64,000 nucleotides of DNA from Domibacillus indicus (GCF_023715895.1 NZ_JAMBOO010000002.1:248001-312000), one strand, 5' to 3'; shown: positions 7,566 through 17,742, numbered from the stretch's first letter. The notes: generated by a model not told the origin, from the sequence alone. Numbers and translations: made by a program.

Positions 7566-8651
7566 TTATTCTACTTTAAGGCTCATCAAGTACGCAGCTA
7601 GCTGATCTGTTTCCTGATCAGACAATTCTCCATACGTGCCTGTCATTTTATTGCCTGGTTTGTACTCTTCCGGATTTGAAATCCAATTCTTCAATTCTTC
7701 TTCGTTATGCTCAAGAATACCTGCTATTCTTTCACGTTCTCCAAATCCTGCAAGGTTTGGCGCAGTACGGGCTGCTTCGGGACGTGCATCAGCCGTTGTA
7801 ACAGCATGACAGCTCAAACACTTTTGATTGAATATTTCCTGCCCTGCAGCTGCAGCTGGATCCTCTGGTTTTGCTTCTGCTGCTTTCGCGTCGATTGCCT
7901 GCATCGCTGTTACCCACTGGTTAAATTCCTGTTTTGGAAGCGCATGCACTTTAAAGTCCATTAAAGCATGGGAAGGACCGCAAAGCTCTGCACATTTCCC
8001 ATAAAATAGATTGTCTGCTTCTTCTGCTTTTTCACCATCAAACTCAAGCCAGATTTGATTAACGTTCTCTACATTTGTGTCTATTTTCCCACCGGCCGCT
8101 GGAATCCAAAAAGAGTGTTTTACATCGGATGCTTTTACGTTAAAGTACACCTTCTGATCGGTCGGAACAACGAGCTCCTGGCTTGTAATAATTTTTTGGT
8201 TCGGATATTCAAATTCCCACCAATACAAATTGGCCCGTACGTTTACAACCATGGCATCTGTTGTACCGTCTTCTTTTTTCTTATCCATTGCTTTTGTGTC
8301 AGCTAAATCAAATGTAGCCAAAACTGTTGGAATTGCTAAAATAATCAGTAAAATGATTGGAATAATCGTCCATATCATTTCGAGTACATGGCTTCCTTCC
8401 ACTTGCTTTGGAATAGCCGGGTCATCTTTTTTGCGGCGGAACTTCAAAACCGCAATGGCAAATAAAACAGAGACAACGATGACCACGCCGACCATGATCC
8501 ATGTGCTGAGCAACATGAGATCATAGGCGGTTTGGCCTGCTTCACCAGCAGGAGTCAACGTTGAAAGAAATGGTTCGCCGCAGCCGGACAGAAAGAGCGC
8601 CGTCAGGCCGGTAAACGTAAAAAGACGCCAGTTTGTCAGCTTCTTTTTCAT
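7566..8651 (-). CDS. ctaC: Cytochrome c oxidase subunit II with fused cytochrome c (CtaC)
   Basis: A 361-residue lipoprotein subunit II. The signal peptide ends in the lipobox LSGC (Cys around residue 24), followed by two helices (about 42-65 and 90-112), a CuA domain with CAELCGPSHALM near residue 220, and a C-terminal cytochrome c domain with CLSCH near 280 and a later methionine (GNKM) as sixth ligand. The fused cytochrome c makes this the caa3 type. It receives electrons outside the membrane and passes them to CtaD. Its gene starts 33 bases before ctaD. Confidence 0.97.
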   Translation of the reverse strand: MKKKLTNWRLFTFTGLTALFLSGCGEPFLSTLTPAGEAGQTAYDLMLLSTWIMVGVVIVVSVLFAIAVLKFRRKKDDPAIPKQVEGSHVLEMIWTIIPIILLIILAIPTVLATFDLADTKAMDKKKEDGTTDAMVVNVRANLYWWEFEYPNQKIITSQELVVPTDQKVYFNVKASDVKHSFWIPAAGGKIDTNVENVNQIWLEFDGEKAEEADNLFYGKCAELCGPSHALMDFKVHALPKQEFNQWVTAMQAIDAKAAEAKPEDPAAAAGQEIFNQKCLSCHAVTTADARPEAARTAPNLAGFGERERIAGILEHNEEELKNWISNPEEYKPGNKMTGTYGELSDQETDQLAAYLMSLKVE

Positions 8652-8735
8652 AGCGTATTACAACCCCTCTTTCGTTTGAAATGTTTACTAAAACAGTGCA
8701 TATATATGGATTTCTTAAAAGAAGAATTCCCCTGT

Positions 8736-9638
8736 TTAAATAACGGTAACGATAACCATCGCAACGAAAATAATGGTTAAATACTGCAATGAATAAATAA
8801 ACATATATCTGGCCCATTTCAAATCATCTTTTGCTTTAAAGCCTGTTGCTGCCAGGGCAACCCAGCCTACGTTTAGCAAGGTAGCCAGAACGATAAACGC
8901 CATGCCAAGTTCTGTCATGAAAAACGGCAGCGGCAAAAGAAGCAGTGTCCAAACAAACATATGACGCTTTGTAACGGAAAATCCTTTTACAGTGGGAAGC
9001 ATCGGAATTCCTGCTCTTCCATATTCATCAGCACGCTTCATCGCCAATGCGTAAAAGTGCGGCGGCTGCCAGATAAACATAATTAAAAACAGCATCCAAG
9101 CCAGCATATCCAGTGTTGGGTCTACAGCAGCCCAACCGATAAGAGGCGGCACAGCACCTGAGATGCTGCCAACGATTGTATTGCTGACATGACGGCGCTT
9201 TGACCACATTGTGTAAATCACTACGTAGCTGATGATCCCAATGACTCCGATCACCCCTGCTGTAAAGGTCGTCATAAATAAAAGCGCTGATCCGACAATG
9301 ACAAGCGCCAGTCCTATGGTTAGTACTTTTGGATAGCTGATTTTTCCGGTAACTGTCGGCCTTGTTTTTGTACGCTCCATTAAAGGATCGATGTCCCGGT
9401 CAATATAGTTGTTCAAACTTGCTGAGCCCGCGATGATAAGGGCGGAACCAATGAGTGTTAAAGCAATGGTATCAAGGTTGGCTAAAAACCGGATATCGTT
9501 TAAAATAAAAGCCAGCCACATACCTGTAAAAACAGTTATTAAATTGGAGTTAACGATGCCGATCTTAATCAAGGCCATAAAATCTTTTACAGCCGTTGTT
9601 TCTGGCACACTTGTTTTATCTAATGTTGTACTGCGCAA
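8736..9638 (-). CDS. ctaB: Protoheme IX farnesyltransferase (heme O synthase, CtaB)
   Basis: A 300-residue UbiA-type prenyltransferase with about nine helices that adds a farnesyl group to heme B, giving heme O for CtaA. The motif [19 protein letters not shown] (near residue 75) holds the aspartates that bind Mg-diphosphate, and a second segment [13 protein letters not shown] lies near 200. TTG at 9638 is chosen because the G-run 9646-9652 ends 7 bases upstream; GTG at 9641 is 4 bases from it. It is the first gene of ctaBCDEF and divergent from ctaA. Confidence 0.94.
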   Translation of the reverse strand: MRSTTLDKTSVPETTAVKDFMALIKIGIVNSNLITVFTGMWLAFILNDIRFLANLDTIALTLIGSALIIAGSASLNNYIDRDIDPLMERTKTRPTVTGKISYPKVLTIGLALVIVGSALLFMTTFTAGVIGVIGIISYVVIYTMWSKRRHVSNTIVGSISGAVPPLIGWAAVDPTLDMLAWMLFLIMFIWQPPHFYALAMKRADEYGRAGIPMLPTVKGFSVTKRHMFVWTLLLLPLPFFMTELGMAFIVLATLLNVGWVALAATGFKAKDDLKWARYMFIYSLQYLTIIFVAMVIVTVI

Positions 9639-9665
9639 CACTATTCCCCCCCTTTCTTTAAACAC

Positions 9666-9962
9666 ACTATCTTAATCTTACTATAAAGGATATAGCTGCG
9701 CTTTTCTACACAATTTAAAAACATTTCAAGCGAATAGACGCTCTCTTCCATATTAAATCATATTCACCGTTTTTATGTGAACGGCTGATGAACGATTTAT
9801 GTCGAATTTGTGTCTCGTAAAAACGATTTGTTTCCAGTGATTCTTTTTTGTAAGATAATAGAATAAATATGGGAATGGACAAAAATGAAACGGTTTTCTT
9901 TCCCGTGTATAAAAGGTTAAAGATAGATAGATAGATAGACAGACAGAGAGAAGAAGGTGAGC
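9666..9962. promoter_or_regulatory. Divergent ctaB/ctaA control region
   Basis: The 297 bases between two divergent cytochrome genes. For ctaA a -35 TTTCCA (9831-9836), 17-base spacer and -10 GATAAT (9854-9859) are visible. A tetranucleotide run of AGAT four times then AGAC twice then AGAG (9921-9950) leads directly into the ctaA ribosome site. I could not place the ctaB promoter with confidence. In B. subtilis this region is under ResD and CcpA control; I saw no site I would defend for either. Confidence 0.5.
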
Positions 9963-10868
9963 ATGTTGAACGGCTGGCTTAAATGGCTTGGAGTTGTGAC
10001 CACATTGGTTATGCTTGCAGTTTTAATTGGCGGTGCACTTGTGACAAAAACGGATTCCGGGCTTGGCTGTGGTAACGACTGGCCGCTTTGCCATGGACAG
10101 GTTATTCCCGAAAACATTCAGGCAGAAACCATCATTGAGCTTTCCCATCGTGCTGTTTCTGGTGCAGCCGGACTTCTTGTTTTAGCGCTGTCTGTTTTTT
10201 CCTGGCGCTGTATCGGCCATAAGCGGGAAACAAAATTCCTCTCTGCTCTGGCTTTTTTGTTTCTGCTTGTCCAGGCACTAATTGGAGCGGCGGCTGTTTT
10301 GTGGGGGCAAAACGACTTTGTGCTCGCTCTTCATTTTGGCATCTCTCTTATTTCGTTTTCCGCCGTTTTATTGCTGACCCTGCTTATTTTTGAAGTGGAT
10401 CAGCGATTTGATGCTTCCTCCATCGTGATTGACAGCCGAATGAAATGGCATACTGTCGGCGTTACCCTGTACAGCTATATCGTTGTATATACGGGGGCGC
10501 TCGTCCGCCATACAAAATCCAGCATGGTATGCGGGTCCTGGCCGCTGTGCGGAAATGATGATATACTGCCTTCAAATTTGTATCAGTGGATTCAAATGAG
10601 TCATCGGGCGGCAGCCGGCTTGATTTTCATCTGGATTGCTTATATCGCTTACCTTGCCCTTAAATACTATAAGCACCAGCGTGTTTTGTATTATGGATGG
10701 CTGATTGCCTTCATTCTTGTTTCACTGCAGGCAATTGCAGGCGCGTTTATTATTTGGACCCGCTTAAATCTGTATATCGCTCTCGCACACGCTTTATTTG
10801 TATCCTGCTTGTTTGGACTGTTGTGTTACTTTATTCTGCTCGTCTCCCGAAGCAGAATCAATACTTAA
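9963..10868 (+). CDS. ctaA: Heme A synthase (CtaA)
   Basis: A 301-residue, eight-helix membrane protein that oxidises the C8 methyl of heme O to the formyl of heme A for the caa3 oxidase. Two related halves are visible, with a Cys-x-x-x-Trp-Pro-Leu-Cys type motif ([10 protein letters not shown] near residue 36 and CGSWPLCGN near 190) and paired histidines in ELSHRAVSG and [12 protein letters not shown] at 9963 lies 5 bases after AAGAAGG; the GTG at 9957 overlaps that site. It is monocistronic with a terminator at 10871-10905. Confidence 0.95.
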   Translation: MLNGWLKWLGVVTTLVMLAVLIGGALVTKTDSGLGCGNDWPLCHGQVIPENIQAETIIELSHRAVSGAAGLLVLALSVFSWRCIGHKRETKFLSALAFLFLLVQALIGAAAVLWGQNDFVLALHFGISLISFSAVLLLTLLIFEVDQRFDASSIVIDSRMKWHTVGVTLYSYIVVYTGALVRHTKSSMVCGSWPLCGNDDILPSNLYQWIQMSHRAAAGLIFIWIAYIAYLALKYYKHQRVLYYGWLIAFILVSLQAIAGAFIIWTRLNLYIALAHALFVSCLFGLLCYFILLVSRSRINT

Positions 10869-10870
10869 CA

Positions 10871-10905
10871 AAAAAGCACCGCCTCTTTTGAGACCGGTGC
10901 TTTTT
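10871..10905. terminator. Bidirectional terminator, ctaA / pycA
   Basis: AAAAAGCACCG pairs with CGGTGCTTTTT around a 13-base loop; T-runs are present on both sides. Confidence 0.85.
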
Positions 10906-10915
10906 GTTTTTTATT

Positions 10916-13900
10916 TTATTTTTCAAGTTCTACCAGAAGATCGCCCGTAGAAATGGCTTCGCCATTTTGTACATGGACAGCTTTAACAGTTCCATCAAAT
11001 GGTGCCTGTACCGTTGTCTCCATTTTCATCGCTTCGGTAATCATGAGATGATCCCCGCGCTTTACTTTATCGCCTTTTTCAAGGATGACTTTAATGACCG
11101 TACCCGGCATTGTGGCCGCAATATGACCCTCATTTTTCGGATCAGCTTTCACTTTCGCATTAACGGCTGATTTGATGCTTTCATCTTTAATCACCACATC
11201 ACGCGGCTGGCCATTCAGTTCGAAGCTTAAAATACGTGTTCCATCGACCTGCGGGTGACCGATCGAAACGAGTTTCACAATGAGTGTTTTTCCTGTTTCA
11301 ATCTCGATTTCTTTTTCTTCACCGAGACGCATGCCGTACAGGAACGTTGGTGTATCGAGAACCGAAATATCGCCATACTGTGCTTTTACTTTTGCATAAT
11401 CCGTAAACACTTTTGGATACAGAGCATACGCAATCACATCATGATCCGTTGGTTCTTCCCCGATTTCCTGCTCCAGCTCTTTGCGAAGGGCATCGAAATC
11501 AACGTCTTCCAAAAGTTCACCCGGACGTACGGTGATCGGTGATTTTCCTTTTAAGATAACTTTTTGCAGCTGCTCTGGGAAGCCGCCAACCGGCTGGCCA
11601 AGATAGCCTTCAAACAGTTCAATCACAGAGTCAGGGAAATCAATTTTGTCGCCGCGAAGCAGCACTTCTTCTTCCGTCAGGTCATTCTGCACCATAAAGA
11701 GGGCCATATCCCCGACTACTTTAGAAGACGGTGTTACTTTGACAATATCACCGAACATAAGGTTCACGCGGCGGTACATATCTTTTACTTCATCCCAGCG
11801 GTCGCCAAGGCCGACGCCTTTCGCCTGCTGCTGAAGGTTCGAATACTGACCGCCCGGCATTTCATGCTCGTAAATTTCCGTATGCGGCGCAAGCATCCCG
11901 CTTTCAAACGGTGCATAAAACTTGCGGACATCTTCCCAGTAGTAAGAGACTTTTTCAAGCGCATCGATGCTGACAGACGGAGCCCGGTCTGTTCCTTCAA
12001 GTGCGTAGTGAAGCGTGTTGGCGCTCGGCTGTGATGTAAGCCCCGCCATTGTGCTGAGAGCCGTATCAACGATATCTACACCCGCTTCAATCGCTTTCGT
12101 GTACATCAGCACACCGTTGCCGCTTGTGTCGTGCGTATGCAGGTGAACCGGAATATCAACCGCTTCTTTTAATTCAGAAATCAGGCGGTAGGCAGCCTGC
12201 GGTTTCAAAAGGCCGGCCATATCTTTAATGCCCAGAATATGAGCACCCTGTGCTTCCAGCTCTTTCGCCATGTTTTTGTAGTATTCTACATTGTATTTCG
12301 CACGGGATGGATCATCGATATCCCCTGTGTAGCAAATCGCCGCTTCGGCAATTTTACCAGACTGGCGGACTGCATCGATGGCAACCTCCATGCCTTTCAC
12401 CCAGTTTAAGCTGTCAAAAATACGGAACACGTCAATGCCGGACTCGGCAGACTGCTGAACAAACTCTTTAATGACGTTGTCCGGATAGTTTTTGTAGCCG
12501 ACCGCATTTGATGCGCGAAGCAGCATCTGGAATAGAATATTCGGTACCTGCTTGCGAAGCGTTTCAAGACGCTTCCACGGATCTTCTTTCAGGAAGCGGT
12601 ACGCCACATCAAACGTCGCTCCCCCCCACATTTCCATTGAGAACAATTCTGGAAGAAGACGGGCCGTTGCCGGTGCGATATGAGTCAGATCCGTTGTACG
12701 GACGCGTGTTGCAAGCAGTGACTGGTGCGCATCACGCATCGTCGTATCCGTTAACAGCACCTCTTTTTGTTCTTTCACCCAGCTGACAAGGCCGTCTGCG
12801 CCCTGCTCATCCAGGATCTGCTTCGTTCCGCCTGCCGGCTTTTCGGACAGTTTAACTTTCGGGATGCGCGGCGTGTCAAACACAGGCTTTTTCTTCTGCT
12901 CCACACCCGGGAATCCATTCACTGTTACGGTGCCGATATAATTGAGCATTTTTGTTCCGCGGTCTTTTCGTTTCGGGAATACAAACAGCTCAGGTGATTT
13001 GTCAATAAAAGACGTATCATAGTTGCCTGAAATAAAATCTTCATGGCGCATGACGTTTTCCAAAAACGGAATGTTTGTTTTAATTCCGCGGATCCGGAAT
13101 TCCTGCAGGTTCCGCAGCATTTTAGATGCGGCCTGTTCAAAAGTCATCGCAAACGTCGATACTTTTACAAGCAGTGAATCATAGTATGGCGTGATTACCG
13201 CACCCTGGAAGCTGTTCCCGGCATCCAGGCGGACACCGTAGCCGCCGCCAGAACGGTAAGCCATGATACGGCCCGTATCCGGCATAAAGCCGTTTTCAGG
13301 ATCTTCTGTTGTAACGCGGGACTGAATGGCATATCCCATAGTACGAATGTCTTCCTGCTCAGGAATGCCGACTTTGTCGCTATGCAGCCCATGACCTTCT
13401 GCCACAAGGATCTGCGTCTGCACGATATCGATCCCTGTAATCAGCTCCGTAATCGTATGTTCAACCTGGATGCGCGGGTTGACTTCGATAAAGTAAAAAT
13501 CTTCACCTGCGGTTAAGAATTCCACTGTTCCCGCGTTTAAATAGTCCACATTTTTCATCAGCTTCACAGCTGCTTCACAGATACGATCACGCAGGTCTTC
13601 TGAAATCGAAACGGCTGGTGCTACCTCAACTACTTTTTGATGACGGCGCTGAACCGAACAGTCACGCTCATATAAATGAACGACATTTCCTTCATGGTCG
13701 CCAATAATCTGCACTTCAATGTGCTTTGGATTTTGAACAAATTTTTCTACATACACTTCGTCATTACCGAAGGCTGCTTTGGCTTCAGACTTGGCACGGT
13801 CGTATGCTTCACGCACTTCTCCGAGGTTTTGAACAATCCGCATACCGCGTCCGCCGCCGCCAAGAGCCGCTTTGATGATAATAGGGAAGCCGTGATTTTT

Positions 13901-14353
13901 CCCAAATTCAATGACTTCATCTAAACTGCCAACCGGTCCATCAGTGCCTGGAATAACCGGGATCTCTGCTTTTATTGCCTGTGTGCGTGCTTTTACTTTA
14001 TCGCCAAACATATCAAGGTGAGCGGATTTCGGTCCAATAAAGACAATACCTTCCTCTTCACAACGTTTTGCAAATTCGATATTTTCAGATAAAAATCCAT
14101 AGCCAGGATGAATAGCATCGACCTCTGCCTGCTTGGCAATTTCAATGATGCCCTCGATATCAAGATAAGCATCAATTGGTTTTTTTCCTTCTCCTACCAA
14201 GTATGCTTCGTCGGCCTTATAGCGATGATATGAACCTGAATCTTCCTTCGAGTAAACAGCTACTGTCCGGATATGTAGTTCTGTGCAGGCGCGGAATACG
14301 CGGATGGCAATCTCTCCCCTGTTTGCCACCAGCACTTTGCTGATTTTTTTCAT
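10916..14353 (-). CDS. pycA: Pyruvate carboxylase (PycA)
   Basis: A 1145-residue biotin enzyme that carboxylates pyruvate to oxaloacetate, refilling the TCA cycle. Domains in order are biotin carboxylase with ATP-grasp (1-~455; GGGGRGMRIV loop near 165), carboxyltransferase (~530-800; LLTDTTMRDAHQSLLATR), the PYC allosteric region, and a biotin domain with TEAMKMETT near residue 1110. ATG at 14353 is preferred because AGGGGAGA lies about 8 bases upstream; ATG at 14359 is too close. In B. subtilis the CBS protein DarB activates this enzyme when c-di-AMP is low; a darB homolog is in this window. Confidence 0.97.
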   Translation of the reverse strand: MKKISKVLVANRGEIAIRVFRACTELHIRTVAVYSKEDSGSYHRYKADEAYLVGEGKKPIDAYLDIEGIIEIAKQAEVDAIHPGYGFLSENIEFAKRCEEEGIVFIGPKSAHLDMFGDKVKARTQAIKAEIPVIPGTDGPVGSLDEVIEFGKNHGFPIIIKAALGGGGRGMRIVQNLGEVREAYDRAKSEAKAAFGNDEVYVEKFVQNPKHIEVQIIGDHEGNVVHLYERDCSVQRRHQKVVEVAPAVSISEDLRDRICEAAVKLMKNVDYLNAGTVEFLTAGEDFYFIEVNPRIQVEHTITELITGIDIVQTQILVAEGHGLHSDKVGIPEQEDIRTMGYAIQSRVTTEDPENGFMPDTGRIMAYRSGGGYGVRLDAGNSFQGAVITPYYDSLLVKVSTFAMTFEQAASKMLRNLQEFRIRGIKTNIPFLENVMRHEDFISGNYDTSFIDKSPELFVFPKRKDRGTKMLNYIGTVTVNGFPGVEQKKKPVFDTPRIPKVKLSEKPAGGTKQILDEQGADGLVSWVKEQKEVLLTDTTMRDAHQSLLATRVRTTDLTHIAPATARLLPELFSMEMWGGATFDVAYRFLKEDPWKRLETLRKQVPNILFQMLLRASNAVGYKNYPDNVIKEFVQQSAESGIDVFRIFDSLNWVKGMEVAIDAVRQSGKIAEAAICYTGDIDDPSRAKYNVEYYKNMAKELEAQGAHILGIKDMAGLLKPQAAYRLISELKEAVDIPVHLHTHDTSGNGVLMYTKAIEAGVDIVDTALSTMAGLTSQPSANTLHYALEGTDRAPSVSIDALEKVSYYWEDVRKFYAPFESGMLAPHTEIYEHEMPGGQYSNLQQQAKGVGLGDRWDEVKDMYRRVNLMFGDIVKVTPSSKVVGDMALFMVQNDLTEEEVLLRGDKIDFPDSVIELFEGYLGQPVGGFPEQLQKVILKGKSPITVRPGELLEDVDFDALRKELEQEIGEEPTDHDVIAYALYPKVFTDYAKVKAQYGDISVLDTPTFLYGMRLGEEKEIEIETGKTLIVKLVSIGHPQVDGTRILSFELNGQPRDVVIKDESIKSAVNAKVKADPKNEGHIAATMPGTVIKVILEKGDKVKRGDHLMITEAMKMETTVQAPFDGTVKAVHVQNGEAISTGDLLVELEK

Positions 14354-14391
14354 CTTCATCTCTCCCCTGATCTGTTGATAAAATTATATAT

Positions 14392-14419
14392 AAAAAGGTT
14401 CAAATCTTTGAACCTTTTT
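14392..14419 (-). terminator. Terminator between ftsW and pycA
   Basis: AAAAAGGTTCAAA and TTTGAACCTTTTT form a near-perfect hairpin in the 77-base gap, so pycA is likely transcribed separately from ftsW. Confidence 0.8.
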
Positions 14420-14430
14420 ATTTTTAAGAT

Positions 14431-15576
14431 TTATAGTTTTTTTTCGTATTTTGACTGCATCGATATGTTGGCCAAAATACCAAGTGAAATTGAGAGCAGC
14501 AGTAAAGAAGATCCGCCATAACTGATAAATGGCAACGGAACCCCCGTAATAGGGATGACCCCTGACATGCCGCCGAGATTGATAAATGCCTGTATCCCAA
14601 TCATCGAAGAAACGCCGACTGCAAGCATTGAACCAAACGAATCGGGACTCTTCACGGCAATACGAAGGCCGTGTAACACAATAAATAAAATGCCGCCTAT
14701 TGCAAAAATGACTCCCAAGATTCCAAGTTCTTCAGCGATAATCGCCATGATAAAATCTGTATGCGGCTCCGGTAAGTAGCCAAGCTTTTGTACACTTTGG
14801 CCAAGTCCCCGACCGGTCAGTCCGCCCGAGCCAATCGCAAGATAGGAATTTACTAGATGATAGCCGTCGCCCTGCTCATATTTAAAAGGATCTAAATAAC
14901 TTGTTAGACGCCCCATTCGCTCTTCAGACAAAATTTCATCTTTTTGCCAAAAGAACAGCGGCGACAAAAACAGGGCAAAAATACCAATCAACAGCATAAA
15001 CTTAACAAGCTTTTTCATTTTTATACCGGATGTTAGGACGATTGTCAACCCGATCGCAAAAATGATCGCAGCCGTTCCGAAGTCAGGCTGAAGCGCTACA
15101 AGGAAACAAATGCTAAAAAGCATAATAACTGGCGGCGCAATACTGTTGTTAAGCGAGTTAATATTTTTTTGTTTTTTTGAAAAAATGGCAGCCATATAAA
15201 GAATGACAACCAACTTAGCAAACTCTGACGGCTGAATCGAACGCGCCCCTATTTGAAACCAGCTTTGGGCATTGTTTGATACATGTCCAAATGCAAACAG
15301 TAAAAGCAGCATTCCAAACATGCCTGCCAGCATCCATTGCTGAAACCGCTTTGCTCTTAAACGCTGGTACGGAAAAAAGGATACAACGCCAAAAGCAATA
15401 AAAGCCATAAGTATATGTATCTTCTGCTTATCATAAAAATAACCACTTTCAAGTCCCCACCGCTGAACGGCCATTACTGAACTTGCACTAAAAATCATCA
15501 TCAGCCCAAATAAACATAAAATACAAAACACGGCCGCCAACGGATAATCATATGATTTTAAATTTCTTTTCCACAT
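14431..15576 (-). CDS. ftsW: FtsW-type SEDS peptidoglycan polymerase
   Basis: A 381-residue, ten-span SEDS family protein that polymerises septal peptidoglycan with a partner class B PBP. Family features are RSIQPSEFAKLVVILYMA near residue 135, QPDFGTAAI near 165, the extracellular loop GRGLGQSVQKLGYLPEPHTDFI near 255, and the C-terminal VPLPFISYGGSSLL. Its position between ylaN and pycA matches B. subtilis ftsW (ylaO) rather than the sporulation paralog spoVE or rodA. Confidence 0.93.
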   Translation of the reverse strand: MWKRNLKSYDYPLAAVFCILCLFGLMMIFSASSVMAVQRWGLESGYFYDKQKIHILMAFIAFGVVSFFPYQRLRAKRFQQWMLAGMFGMLLLLFAFGHVSNNAQSWFQIGARSIQPSEFAKLVVILYMAAIFSKKQKNINSLNNSIAPPVIMLFSICFLVALQPDFGTAAIIFAIGLTIVLTSGIKMKKLVKFMLLIGIFALFLSPLFFWQKDEILSEERMGRLTSYLDPFKYEQGDGYHLVNSYLAIGSGGLTGRGLGQSVQKLGYLPEPHTDFIMAIIAEELGILGVIFAIGGILFIVLHGLRIAVKSPDSFGSMLAVGVSSMIGIQAFINLGGMSGVIPITGVPLPFISYGGSSLLLLSISLGILANISMQSKYEKKL

Positions 15577-15627
15577 ACAAACCTTCCATTCATGCGCTTA
15601 CCGATAAGCGATACTCGTTAAGTTAAA

Positions 15628-15653
15628 AAAACTCAAACAGCTGTTTGAGTTTT
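15628..15653 (-). terminator. Terminator after ylaN
   Basis: A 26-base perfect palindrome with arms AAACTCAAACAG and CTGTTTGAGTTT lies between ylaN and ftsW. Confidence 0.7.
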
Positions 15654-15661
15654 CTGTCTGT

Positions 15662-15943
15662 TTACCGGTCAACGGATGCTTCATGCAATGCTGAAAGTTC
15701 TTGCTCAAGTGAGTCAATCAGCTGTTTGCCATCTGCTTCATCCACCAGTCCGAGACGTATAGCGAAGTCTATTTCACGGGATAAGCCGAACATTTGAGTG
15801 TCAAGCACTTCCTCGTATAAAGGACATTGCGGCATCGTTAAATTGTCCATTTGCACTTTGATGAGACGCAAAATTTTTTCCGCATCCGCCTGCAACAGAG
15901 AGTAGGCCTTTTCCCGATGGTCTATTTTCATTTCAGATGCCAT
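15662..15943 (-). CDS. ylaN: YlaN family protein (DUF1507)
   Basis: A 93-residue soluble helical protein conserved in Firmicutes. B. subtilis YlaN is essential at low iron and has been linked to control of the iron repressor Fur. Recognition rests on [20 protein letters not shown] near the N-terminus, the segment [25 protein letters not shown], and its place beside ftsW. The ATG follows an AGGGGGAGA ribosome site. It is divergent from ylaL. Confidence 0.92.
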   Translation of the reverse strand: MASEMKIDHREKAYSLLQADAEKILRLIKVQMDNLTMPQCPLYEEVLDTQMFGLSREIDFAIRLGLVDEADGKQLIDSLEQELSALHEASVDR

Positions 15944-16035
15944 AATTTCTCCCCCTGTTCCAAGAATGGAATCACTGTATATTAAAAGATTTTATCGTTA
16001 ATACAGGGAATTTGCAAGGAATTTTAACAGGCAGA

Positions 16036-16064
16036 CTGACAACACAAAATTTTCACGCTATACT
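16036..16064 (+). promoter_or_regulatory. Probable SigA promoter of ylaL
   Basis: A -35 CTGACA (16036-16041), 17-base spacer and -10 TATACT (16059-16064) lie 43 bases before the ylaL start. Confidence 0.55.
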
Positions 16065-16107
16065 TATGAGGAAACATAGTTCACTTACATAAAGGAGATA
16101 TGATTCG

Positions 16108-16608
16108 ATGGAGCAAATCATTCCCATCAAAGGAAACGTCTCGTTTCCGCTCACTCTTGACCCCGGTGTGTGGATTTTCGACGACCGCCGCATTGATTTA
16201 GACGACTTTTTTTCCTCATCACCTCAGCCTGAACGGGACACAGAGCAAGAATACATAAAAAGCACATCGAAATTTTGGGAAAAAGAAATTCGGGAAGGTG
16301 CGGTTTTTCCGCCGACGATTAAATCTGAAAAAAAATATGAAAAAGAAAAAGTGCTCACCAGCACATTCGGCGTGCCGCTTTCACCCTTTTTAAAAAATGC
16401 AGTGCCGTCAGACAGCGCTTCCCAAATTGTGATCGAAACAAAGGACGGTTCTTTTTCATTTCCCCTTGCAGAAGCGGACTCGCTCATCATGCAGTTTTCC
16501 TTTAAAGGAAAACCGCTGCGGGAAGACGGCCCCGTTTATGTCTTACTGAAAGATGGATCAAACCGTGACTGTCCGATCAAAAATGTAACGGCTATTTCTG
16601 TTCAGTAA
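16108..16608 (+). CDS. ylaL: YlaL-like hypothetical protein
   Basis: A 166-residue acidic soluble protein without signal peptide. The position next to ylaN and the general layout (hydrophilic N-terminal half; a PLSPFLKNA segment mid-protein; C-terminal half rich in beta-prone residues) fit B. subtilis YlaL, whose function is unknown. Some databases label this family peptidyl-prolyl isomerase; nothing in the sequence lets me confirm it. The ATG has AAAGGAGATATG upstream. The assignment leans on synteny. Confidence 0.7.
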   Translation: MEQIIPIKGNVSFPLTLDPGVWIFDDRRIDLDDFFSSSPQPERDTEQEYIKSTSKFWEKEIREGAVFPPTIKSEKKYEKEKVLTSTFGVPLSPFLKNAVPSDSASQIVIETKDGSFSFPLAEADSLIMQFSFKGKPLREDGPVYVLLKDGSNRDCPIKNVTAISVQ

Positions 16609-16640
16609 AAATCCATCTGCCTTCGGGCAGATGGATTTTT
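16607..16640. terminator. Bidirectional terminator, ylaL / HD-GYP gene
   Basis: A 14-bp stem (AAAATCCATCTGCC with GGCAGATGGATTTT) closed by a stable TTCG loop lies between two convergent genes. Confidence 0.9.
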
Positions 16641-17742
16641 ATGTACCAGACAATGTTGTATCCGTTTCTTTTATAAAAACGGTTGTTTCAACTGCTAGAT
16701 TCACTTTATAAGGCACTTTTAAGTTGTGACCGTCTTCTTCTAAAATAAGCAAAACAGGCCGGTCGCTGACATGCTCATTCTGCTCGCACACAATACCCTT
16801 CCGGCCGTCTGTAAGCCATACGGTTAAACCTGTTGGATACATCACGATCGCTTTGCGGAATTTTTCAATATACTCCGTTTCAAACTCGGTTCCTGAACCT
16901 GCATATAAAATTTCCATTCCTTCATGCGGCAGCATCGCTTTGCGGTAAATTCGATTTGAGGTTACCGCGTCGTATACATCGGCAATCCCAATCATTTTCC
17001 CAAAAAAATGAATTTCATTTCCCTTTAAGCCGCGCGGATAGCCAGAACCGTTTAAGCGCTCATGGTGCTGAAGCGCACAATGGGCTGCAGTCAGCGGCAG
17101 CCCGTGTTCTTTCCGAAGCAGCTCAAAGCCTAATTCTGTATGAGATTTCATAATAGTAAATTCGTCACTTGTCAGCTTTGAAGGCTTTTTTAAAATGGCT
17201 AACGGAATCAGCATTTTTCCTACATCGTGCAGCATTGCCCCTAAGCCGATTTCTTCTGTTTGTTTTGGTGTTAAATTTTTCAGTTTCATACTGAGCGCCA
17301 GTGTGTAAATGGTCACGTTTAGTGAATGAGTAAAAATATAATCATCGTGGGCATATAAGTGGGTCAATAAATCAATCGCTTCTTTTCGGCTTTTGATCTG
17401 CCTGATAATATCGCGGACAACAGAAACAAACTTTTTTTCCATTTTGTGAAAGCCAAATTCCGGTGAATCTGCCGATAAGTCTTTTTTCACTTGATTAAAC
17501 GCTTCCGACATAATACAGAGAGCTTCTCTTCTTGTCCCTTCTGTTAAAACCGGGCGAATATAGATGTCATCCGTACGTGCATCTTCAATGTATACGTATG
17601 AAATACCAAGCGAGTACAGCCGCTTCACGATAGGCGGTGTGAGCTCAGCACCTGCCTTCAACAGTATTCGTCCTTTGCTGTTTAAGACATTTTCAGCAAG
17701 AAAGACATTTTCTTGGATGGATGACACAGCGACTAATCTCAA
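16639..17742 (-). CDS. HD-GYP domain protein, probable c-di-GMP phosphodiesterase
   Basis: A 367-residue cytoplasmic protein with an N-terminal regulatory part (1-~125) and an HD-GYP domain (~130-310). The metal and catalytic motifs are intact: HDVGK near residue 175, the HHE triad in ALQHHERLNGSGYPRGLKG, and the family GYP. A C-terminal beta-rich tail follows. Such proteins cleave c-di-GMP or related dinucleotides. B. subtilis has no HD-GYP gene here (ylaJ-ylaK occupy the equivalent place). TTG at 17742 is used, 10 bases after AAGGAG; an ATT codon sits one codon earlier. It lies 33 bases downstream of a flavin-barrel gene on the same strand. Confidence 0.88.
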   Translation of the reverse strand: MRLVAVSSIQENVFLAENVLNSKGRILLKAGAELTPPIVKRLYSLGISYVYIEDARTDDIYIRPVLTEGTRREALCIMSEAFNQVKKDLSADSPEFGFHKMEKKFVSVVRDIIRQIKSRKEAIDLLTHLYAHDDYIFTHSLNVTIYTLALSMKLKNLTPKQTEEIGLGAMLHDVGKMLIPLAILKKPSKLTSDEFTIMKSHTELGFELLRKEHGLPLTAAHCALQHHERLNGSGYPRGLKGNEIHFFGKMIGIADVYDAVTSNRIYRKAMLPHEGMEILYAGSGTEFETEYIEKFRKAIVMYPTGLTVWLTDGRKGIVCEQNEHVSDRPVLLILEEDGHNLKVPYKVNLAVETTVFIKETDTTLSGT

